Positions 13,845 through 19,055 of a stretch of 19,055 nucleotides of DNA are shown piece by piece. Location of the stretch: assembly GCA_900542045.1 (NCBI GenBank), contig UQMI01000063.1:1-19055 (forward strand). The letters are read 5' to 3'. The translations under genes were made by a program, and so were the position numbers. The DNA comes from an uncultured Blautia sp. GTDB taxonomy: Bacteria > Bacillota > Clostridia > Lachnospirales > Lachnospiraceae. Within the stretch, counting starts at the first letter, position 1, and each line of letters starts with the position of its first letter. The notes beneath the pieces are model-generated. The model did no database searches. It was not told the origin of the DNA and was given only the letters and a program-made list of their open reading frames with translations.

Positions 13845-15326
13845 TCAATGTTTCTCTTTCAGCCGGATTCTCTGCCCTTCTCTTGCAAATACCGGCCGCC
13901 GCTTCATCCGACGCATAGGCCTGCGGAAGATACTGTCCATCTCCCCTCTGGTCCCGTCTCTTCTGGTAAAAGGCGTCAGATAAGGAATCTGGAAACTCAG
14001 CAGGCCTGCCAGATGTCCGATCAGGAGATAAATACCCAGCACGATCCCGTAAATCCCCAGAAATCCACCGGCAAACAAAAACAGATATTTCATAAGCCGA
14101 AAAGGCGAAGAAAATTCTTCCCTTGGAATCGCCAGGGACCCAAGAGCGGTCAGCGCCACAATAATAACCACAATAGGACTGACCAGATTGGCACTCACAG
14201 CCGCCTGACCTATGATCAGCCCTCCCACAATCCCGATGGCGCTGCCCAGAGGCCCAGGCATCCGCACACCGGCTTCCCGGATCAGTTCAAAAGATAATTC
14301 CAGAAATACAAGCTCTACCACACTGGAAAACGGTACTCCAGCCCTTGCTTCCGCAAAAGAAAGGAGCAGATTCGTAGGCAGGATCTGTGTATGGAATTTT
14401 ACGGCCGCCAGATACAAGCCCGGCAGAAATGTGGCTGTCAACACAGCAAGATAACGCAGCACCCGCAAAAAAGTCACCATTTCAAAACGGTTATACTGGT
14501 CTTCACTGACTTCCATAAAACTTTGAAAGGTAGTTGGCAGAATCAAAGCCATGGGTGTATTGTCGCACAACAGTACAATCCGGCCATTCAGCAGCTCCAT
14601 CGCCGCCCGGTCCGGCCGTTCCGTTGTCTGAAACTGAGGAAACGGAGAATACCATACTTCCTCTGTCAGCTGTTCAATCACGCCGCTGTCCATAATTCCG
14701 TCAATCTCAAAGGACTGCAGCCTCCTTTTTATTTCCTCCAGAAGCTCCTCCCGGATCAGATCTTCCACATATAGAATCTGAAGCACTGTATGGGAACGGA
14801 TACCAGATTCCATCTGTTCTACTTTCAGGCAGGTATCCCGCAAACGTTTTCGGATCAGGGCGGAATTGATCTTCACTGCATCGGTAAACCCCTCTTTAGA
14901 TCCCCGCAATACTTTTTCATCCGCCTTTCCCACCATCATTCCGGGATAGCCTTTGCTGGCAATCTTCACTGCTTTCGTATAACCGTCCATAAAAAATATG
15001 GCATTGCCGGCCAGCATGGCGGACATGGCCTCTTCCATGGTTTCCAGTTCCTTCACATCCGATATGCCAAGACTGTTGTATTCCAGAAATTCTTTCATCT
15101 GCCCCGGCTCGATCTTCCAGAAATGGTTCATCAGTTTCCCGATCACAGAATCTTCCAAAAGCATATTAGATACAGCAACCTCCAGATATGCCACCAGACA
15201 GTTCACCTTTGCCTCTTCTCCCAGACACATGGGCCGCAGGATGATATCCTCACATTTTGCGCATTTTTCCCTCAGATATGCTTCATTTTCCTTCAGGTTT
15301 TCTGATACCGGTGTCTTTGCCTCCAA
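13845..15326 (-). CDS. gerAA: GerAA-type spore germination protein
   Basis: This 493-residue protein is the A subunit of a GerA-type germinant receptor, located in the spore inner membrane. The first ~280 residues are soluble with family motifs such as DCTLL-like FFMDGY, GYPGMMVGKADEKVLRGSKEGF, RKRLRDTCLKVEQ and NTPMALILPTTF. The C-terminal part has several membrane helices, including a segment with PTNLLLSFAEARAGVPFSS and GPLGSAIGIVGGLIIGQAAV, and ends with a basic tail. The start is TTG at 15324-15326, chosen because AGGAGG lies 7 bases upstream. An in-frame extension to 15398 reads through the structured leader and looks non-coding. It is first in the ger operon; no clear sigma-G promoter is recognised. 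Confidence 0.93.
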   Translation of the reverse strand: MEAKTPVSENLKENEAYLREKCAKCEDIILRPMCLGEEAKVNCLVAYLEVAVSNMLLEDSVIGKLMNHFWKIEPGQMKEFLEYNSLGISDVKELETMEEAMSAMLAGNAIFFMDGYTKAVKIASKGYPGMMVGKADEKVLRGSKEGFTDAVKINSALIRKRLRDTCLKVEQMESGIRSHTVLQILYVEDLIREELLEEIKRRLQSFEIDGIMDSGVIEQLTEEVWYSPFPQFQTTERPDRAAMELLNGRIVLLCDNTPMALILPTTFQSFMEVSEDQYNRFEMVTFLRVLRYLAVLTATFLPGLYLAAVKFHTQILPTNLLLSFAEARAGVPFSSVVELVFLELSFELIREAGVRMPGPLGSAIGIVGGLIIGQAAVSANLVSPIVVIIVALTALGSLAIPREEFSSPFRLMKYLFLFAGGFLGIYGIVLGIYLLIGHLAGLLSFQIPYLTPFTRRDGTRGEMDSIFRRPMRRMKRRPVFAREGQRIRLKEKH

Positions 15327-15355
15327 ATCTCCACCTCCTGTTCTTTCGCAGCCCA

Positions 15356-15417
15356 TCGGCAAAGCCGACTTCTGCAGCGCTGCATGCCTCCCGGCCAAAA
15401 GAGCTGCCGCATGCCTC
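15356..15417. repeat. Cluster of short symmetric sequences in the ger leader
   Basis: Upstream of gerAA are a small hairpin (TCGGC-AAA-GCCGA, 15356-15368), a perfect 12-bp palindrome TGCAGCGCTGCA (15373-15384), and two copies of GCATGCCTC (15382-15390 and 15409-15417). These could be binding sites or leader RNA structure for the ger operon. The symmetry is seen; the role is not known. Confidence 0.4.
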
Positions 15418-15433
15418 TGGCATTCTTTAAGAC

Positions 15434-15479
15434 AAAAAAAGAGAGCATGCAGTCTGTTACGTTCTGCAATACTCTCTTA
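15434..15479 (-). terminator. Terminator after the GntR regulator
   Basis: On the minus strand, AAGAGAG (15473-15479) pairs with CTCTCTT (15439-15445), with an inner TTGCAG/CTGCAT pairing, followed by a run of seven Ts. It lies about 25 bases after the regulator stop and ends the ispE operon before the ger genes. Confidence 0.85.
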
Positions 15480-15504
15480 GAGTTTCCGGAATTTATTCAA
15501 TTAT

Positions 15505-16182
15505 TCATTCTTCGTCCATCTGAATGCTCTGCAGGATGGCTTTTCTCTGATTTTCCACATGCGCAAAGGCATATTTCTTGGCGGCTTCCGTATCCTGGTT
15601 CCGGATCGCATGATAAATAGCCCGGTGCTCTTCCACCAGAAGATTTCTCGTATCCTCGTCCTTCAGATACTCGATCCGATACCGGTACAGCTGCTCCCGC
15701 AGATTGCTCAGGATCTGCAGAAGCCTCCGGTTATCACAGGCGTCATAGATCATTTTATGAAAATTCTCATCTGCTTCCGCCAGATTTTTCAGATCGCCCT
15801 CCCGCATAGCCTTCTCAAACTCCCGCTCCGCTTCTTCCACCCGGTCAAGCTGCTCCGCTGTCATCTGGCTGCATACTTTCTCAATGACCATATTTTCCAA
15901 CCCGATGCGGACCTCCAGCACATCCGTCAGCTCTTTTTCTGTAATCTTGGCAACCTGTGCTCCTCTTCTGGGGATCATAATGACCAGTCCCTCCAGCTCC
16001 AGCTTCCGGATTGCCTCCCGTATGGGCGTCCGGCTCACCCCCAGCTTCTCCGCCAGGGCAATTTCCATCAGTCTCTCTCCTGGCTTTAATTCCCCCCGCA
16101 GAATCGCTTCCCGCAAAGTATGAAATACCACATCCCTCAGCGGCAGATACTCATCCATGTGAATCGAAAAATTACTTGTCAT
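15505..16182 (-). CDS. GntR-family transcriptional regulator (FadR/FCD type)
   Basis: This 225-residue repressor-type protein has an N-terminal winged helix (about residues 12-78, with LREAILRGELKPGERL, LAEKLGVSRTPIREAIRKLELEGLV and PRRGAQVA). A C-terminal all-helical FCD ligand-binding domain (about 85-212) follows. The FCD metal-binding set is visible: D138 and H142 in DENFHKMI, H186 in EEHRAIYHAI and H208 in AFAHVENQ. Such domains bind small organic acids or related metabolites; the ligand is unknown. The ATG at 16180-16182 has GGAG 8 bases upstream. It begins 30 bases after the ispE stop and is co-transcribed with it. A perfect GT..AC palindrome downstream of the ispE -10 is a likely operator for this protein, implying autoregulation. 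Confidence 0.93.
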   Translation of the reverse strand: MTSNFSIHMDEYLPLRDVVFHTLREAILRGELKPGERLMEIALAEKLGVSRTPIREAIRKLELEGLVIMIPRRGAQVAKITEKELTDVLEVRIGLENMVIEKVCSQMTAEQLDRVEEAEREFEKAMREGDLKNLAEADENFHKMIYDACDNRRLLQILSNLREQLYRYRIEYLKDEDTRNLLVEEHRAIYHAIRNQDTEAAKKYAFAHVENQRKAILQSIQMDEE

Positions 16183-16212
16183 TGGTACTTCTCCTTCCTT
16201 TTCTGTGGTTTT

Positions 16213-17076
16213 CTATCGTCTGGCGCCTGCAGTCTGGGTAGCGAACACTGTTTTTGCCAGTCCGCTTTTTCTCAGCCGGCGGGATGCTTCCATCAGCTTC
16301 TTCTTCTGATCAAAGATCCCGAACACCGTTGGTCCGCTTCCACTCATCATGGCCTGCACAGCTCCGCAGTCTATCATTAACTTTTTGATTTCTCCAATGA
16401 CCGGATACTGGCCAATAATCCCTGGTTCAAAAACATTTTCCATTTTTTCTGCCATGGCATATAAATCTCGTCTTCTGATATCTTCTATCATTCCGTCAAT
16501 ATCCGGATGCCGGGCAATGGTATCCAGATGGAGATTTTCATAGGCAAGCCTGGTAGATACGCTGATTCCCGGTTTTCCCACCAGGATATAACAGAAAGGC
16601 AGCTCCGGAAGCCGGGTCAGTTTTTCTCCGATTCCCTCTGCCAAAGCTGTTCCTCTCATAATGCAGTACGGTACGTCCGCACCGATGCGTACGCCTCTCT
16701 CCATCAGCTCTTTGCGGCTCAGTCCCAGACAGAACAGACGGTTCACACCCACCATGGCTGCTGCCGCGTCAGAACTTCCGCCGGCCATTCCCGCTGCCAC
16801 CGGAATCACTTTTTTCAGACGGATATCCAGTCCTTCCGTCACCTGAAATTCATCCATCAGCAATTCCGCTGCCTGGAAGACCAGATTTCTTCTGTCTGTG
16901 GGAATATAGGAAAGGTTCGTCTTTAATGTGATGCCCGGCTGAGATTTCTTCCTCATCTCTACTATGTCATACATGCGGATCGTCTGCATGATCATCCGGA
17001 CTTCATGATAACCATCTTCTCGTTTTCTTACCACATCCAAGCCCAGATTAATCTTTGCCAGCGCCTGTAATCGCAT
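16213..17076 (-). CDS. ispE: 4-diphosphocytidyl-2-C-methyl-D-erythritol kinase
   Basis: This 287-residue GHMP kinase phosphorylates the 2-hydroxyl of CDP-methylerythritol with ATP in the MEP route to isoprenoid precursors. Visible motifs are AKINLGLDV with K8, the substrate-region DGYHEVRMIMQTI, the ATP-binding PVAAGMAGGSSDAAAAM (92-108), RIGADVPYC with the catalytic Asp134, and MSGSGPTVFGIF near the C-terminus. The length is typical. The ATG at 17074-17076 has GAGGGGG 6 bases upstream. It is first in a two-gene unit with the GntR regulator. Its promoter carries a GntR-type palindrome. Placement of ispE next to a metabolite-responsive regulator is notable. Confidence 0.96.
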   Translation of the reverse strand: MRLQALAKINLGLDVVRKREDGYHEVRMIMQTIRMYDIVEMRKKSQPGITLKTNLSYIPTDRRNLVFQAAELLMDEFQVTEGLDIRLKKVIPVAAGMAGGSSDAAAAMVGVNRLFCLGLSRKELMERGVRIGADVPYCIMRGTALAEGIGEKLTRLPELPFCYILVGKPGISVSTRLAYENLHLDTIARHPDIDGMIEDIRRRDLYAMAEKMENVFEPGIIGQYPVIGEIKKLMIDCGAVQAMMSGSGPTVFGIFDQKKKLMEASRRLRKSGLAKTVFATQTAGARR

Positions 17077-17129
17077 ACGTTACCCCCTCTTTTGTATCAA
17101 GATTTTGAATTTTCTGTTTCTTTTGTACT

Positions 17130-17139
17130 TTGTATACAA
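17130..17139. promoter_or_regulatory. Candidate GntR (FadR-type) operator
   Basis: TTGTATACAA is a perfect 10-bp palindrome of the GT-N2-AC type recognised by many FadR-subfamily GntR proteins. It lies 12 bases downstream of the -10 at 17152-17157, near the expected transcription start, where binding would block RNA polymerase. An overlapping half-site TTGTAC begins at 17123. A GntR/FCD gene is in the same operon. Confidence 0.6.
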
Positions 17140-17151
17140 TATTATGTATTT

Positions 17152-17160
17152 AGTATAACA
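17152..17160 (-). promoter_or_regulatory. Extended -10 promoter of ispE-gntR
   Basis: On the minus strand, TGT-TATACT forms an extended -10, in a string (TGTGTTATACT) identical to that before the HAD gene at 3435-3445. The -35 region overlaps the end of the upstream gene and is weak. The leader is about 70 bases. Confidence 0.55.
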
Positions 17161-17169
17161 CAATATTTT

Positions 17170-18735
17170 TCAGTTTTCCACCTTTTTTACTAAAATCAGA
17201 GGCTGGGAGGTCTGTACTTCCTCCGTTTCTAACCCGTTCATTTCTTTGATCTGTTCAACCGTTGTATAAAAAGTCCGGGCAATATCCCACAGCGTATCTC
17301 CGGGCTTGATAAAATAAACGGTAATTCCCGGCATATTCTGTATCTTCTCCATATCCAGAGGCGCTTCGTCCACATGATCGATGATCTGCTCCTGCGTCTG
17401 CTCTACCACCAGTACATTTACATTCATAATCAGCTTGATCTCAATCTCACTGCTGTCCGCCATGGTAGTGGACAGCTGTTCCAGATCCGTATGCAGCCGG
17501 TACACGCAGTCTTTTCCAATTCCGGAAGCCTCCACCGTATGAGAAAATGGTACCATAAATTCCGCAGAATAAAATGGCATATCGTCATTTCCCACAATAT
17601 ACAGAACTTTTACCTGTACAACTCCTTCTACCAGGATCCCATTTTCCACCACACGGCTGTCATCAATCTTCACACTGCCGCAGCTGTGGCAGATCTGCAG
17701 GATCTTTTCCTGCGCTCTGGGGATCCGGACCCGGTCGCTGACCCTGCATTTGGAAAAATTCCGTACCAGCAGATGTTCCAGCATTTCCGTGCGCCCATGG
17801 GGAATGCATTCTTTCAGAGGGGTATACACATCCAGGAGCATTTCATGTTCACGCTCCTGATAAATTTTCATATCCAGCTCCAATACCACATCTGCCTGCA
17901 TCGTCCGCTCTTCTCCATCGGCATCCGGCTTCACCTCCAGTCCCTGGGAAGCCACTGTCACCTCCACATCCGGTATCATTTCCAGCGTGCATCCTTCACA
18001 TTCCACCTCCCCGTGAAATGGTATGGAATGCTCCATCCACTGCAGGGGATTCCCTTCATCATCTCCGGCATAGAGCACAAACAGAAACAATTCTCCCCGG
18101 ACCGATACGTTTCCTTCCTCTCCCCGGATATCCAGTCCCCGGACTTCCATGGTATTCCAGAGAACTTCATAAATATTGGGTTTATTAGAAGCCAGATTCA
18201 CTTCCTCCCGTACACGCAGAGTGTCTTTTTTATGAACCGCCAGTTCCATCAGCCGCACCGTTTTTTTCCTCACTGACAGCCCTTCTGGATCTTTCATCCC
18301 AACAGGAAGAGCCAGCGTCCCTGGTTCATCCACCACTGCATAGAAAGTGACGATAGATTTGACATTCAATTTCCGGGAATGGATCAGATGCAGACTCAGA
18401 TCCTCAATATCCCATTTCAGACAGATCTTATCTCCACTTTCAATCCCTTCCAGATTGAGATTTTCTTCAATGGGAATTTTAGCAGTAAGACTGTAAACCT
18501 TCCCCTCTTCCGCTTCCCCCACATAGAGCAGATCCACCACCAGAAAAGCCCGGACCCAGGCTTTATTTTCGCTCAGCTTAATCTCTTCTATCCGAACTTC
18601 TCCTTTATTCTGGATCATCCGCCCGATATCCGGCTTTACATCCGGCACATTATAGTCCTCGTCAAATGTAAGCTGACTGGTAGCCCGGCTTTTTACACGA
18701 AGCATGTTTATTTTTTCTCTCACCAATTCGATCAT
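17170..18735 (-). CDS. sipL: SipL-like spore morphogenetic protein (DUF3794 repeats plus LysM)
   Basis: This 521-residue protein has the DUF3794 (SPOCS) architecture with a C-terminal LysM domain, as in Clostridioides difficile SipL, which binds SpoIVA and is needed for spore coat assembly around the forespore. The N-terminus has the family signature FDEDYNVPDVKPDIGRMI (about residues 24-41). DUF3794 segments recur (IEESGDKICLKWDIEDLSL-like, NPLQWMEHSIPFHGEVECEG, and VLYIVGNDDMPFYSAEFMVPF). The LysM is at about 473-518, with VYFIKPGDTLWDIA and EQIKEMNGL. No signal peptide, fitting a mother-cell cytoplasmic protein. The ATG at 18733-18735 has GGAGG 5 bases upstream; another ATG four codons earlier (18747) is possible. 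No terminator separates it from ispE. The DUF3794-LysM identity is firm; the sipL name is by homology. Confidence 0.88.
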   Translation of the reverse strand: MIELVREKINMLRVKSRATSQLTFDEDYNVPDVKPDIGRMIQNKGEVRIEEIKLSENKAWVRAFLVVDLLYVGEAEEGKVYSLTAKIPIEENLNLEGIESGDKICLKWDIEDLSLHLIHSRKLNVKSIVTFYAVVDEPGTLALPVGMKDPEGLSVRKKTVRLMELAVHKKDTLRVREEVNLASNKPNIYEVLWNTMEVRGLDIRGEEGNVSVRGELFLFVLYAGDDEGNPLQWMEHSIPFHGEVECEGCTLEMIPDVEVTVASQGLEVKPDADGEERTMQADVVLELDMKIYQEREHEMLLDVYTPLKECIPHGRTEMLEHLLVRNFSKCRVSDRVRIPRAQEKILQICHSCGSVKIDDSRVVENGILVEGVVQVKVLYIVGNDDMPFYSAEFMVPFSHTVEASGIGKDCVYRLHTDLEQLSTTMADSSEIEIKLIMNVNVLVVEQTQEQIIDHVDEAPLDMEKIQNMPGITVYFIKPGDTLWDIARTFYTTVEQIKEMNGLETEEVQTSQPLILVKKVEN

Positions 18736-18771
18736 ACTTACCTCCATCTTTCCCTTTCCGCCGCTTCCTGT

Positions 18772-19055
18772 TTATTGAAACTGCACCGGTTCTTCACGGT
18801 GCCCGATCTTCACAACTATGTAAGGATAGGATGGCTCCTTGGATACCTCTTCCCCCTTGGAAGGACCGATCAGGGTCGTTTTGAAATATATGGCATTTTC
18901 CCCTAAAGATACCTCTTCAACCTGGATGCTGTATCCTCCGCTCATCTGCTGGCCGTAGCCTCTGATCAGATACAGATCTTCATCAATCTGGTACGTCATC
19001 TGAAATTCTTTTGTCTTTCTCTCTTCGATCAGCGCACTTACTTCCTGAGGCAGAT
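18772..19055 (-). CDS. PrcB-like C-terminal domain protein (partial, 5' end outside window)
   Basis: The visible 94 codons resemble the PrcB C-terminal domain, a small beta-rich domain first described with a Treponema protease complex. Recognisable elements are LPQEVSALIEERK, the YLIRGYGQQMSGGYSIQVEEV core with the GGYSI turn, ENAIYFKTTLIGPSKGEE and PSYPYIVVKIG. The frame continues past the right edge, so the ATG at 18997-18999 is internal, not the start. It ends 36 bases before sipL and is probably co-transcribed with it. Any signal peptide would lie outside the window. Family assignment is from memory of motifs; function in this setting is unknown. Confidence 0.75.
   Translation of the reverse strand, partial: LPQEVSALIEERKTKEFQMTYQIDEDLYLIRGYGQQMSGGYSIQVEEVSLGENAIYFKTTLIGPSKGEEVSKEPSYPYIVVKIGHREEPVQFQ

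Noticed and set aside
1..19055. Search for CRISPR arrays, tRNA/rRNA genes, transposases or phage genes
   Set aside because: None seen: no regularly spaced direct repeats, no cloverleaf-like or rRNA-like sequence noticed by eye, and no transposase, integrase or phage structural motifs in the translated frames.

Overview
The window looks like chromosomal DNA of an anaerobic, endospore-forming gut Firmicute, most likely a Lachnospiraceae member of the Blautia/Ruminococcus/Dorea kind. This rests on gene content: a spoIIID regulator, a gerA-type germination operon, a SipL-like spore morphogenetic protein (DUF3794 plus LysM), a bile salt hydrolase, and MEP-pathway ispE. The placement is inferred from family knowledge; no search was run. 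I see no rRNA, tRNA, CRISPR array, insertion sequence or phage gene. Nearly all genes are on the minus strand; only the HAD phosphatase and one small membrane protein are on the plus strand.

Left part (1-3262, read right to left): a bile salt hydrolase; a copy of a structured palindromic repeat; two small unknown acidic proteins in one operon, the first with an uncertain and possibly frameshifted start; spoIIID with a TTG start and a strong terminator; and the 5' part of a pRiA4b ORF-3-like gene with its own promoter. A divergent intergenic region then leads to a plus-strand Cof-type HAD phosphatase, convergent with an HD-domain phosphohydrolase. A second copy of the palindromic repeat lies just upstream of the HD gene.

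Middle (5284-9881): an envelope-directed operon encoding a membrane-anchored polysaccharide-deacetylase-like protein, its lipoprotein paralogue, and a secreted trigger-factor/FKBP lipoprotein. It starts from a good sigma-A promoter and ends at a strong terminator. Diverging from it is a small single-pass membrane protein of unknown function.

Right part (10340-19055): ger operon (gerAA, gerAB, a short gerC lacking the usual C-terminal half, and a 75-aa membrane protein), then murI and a DUF1934/YwiB-like gene, with a murI promoter inside the end of the 75-aa gene. Upstream are a GntR/FCD regulator and ispE, whose promoter carries a perfect FadR-type operator palindrome, then sipL and a partial PrcB-domain gene.

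The most unusual item is the pair of 50-nt three-part hairpins (2214-2263 and 5233-5282). They differ in sequence but keep their pairing, including two compensatory base-pair changes, which suggests a dispersed structured RNA or mobile palindromic element. Next are the GntR operator at ispE, the tandem deacetylase paralogues with their foldase, and the shortened gerC with its small membrane partner.
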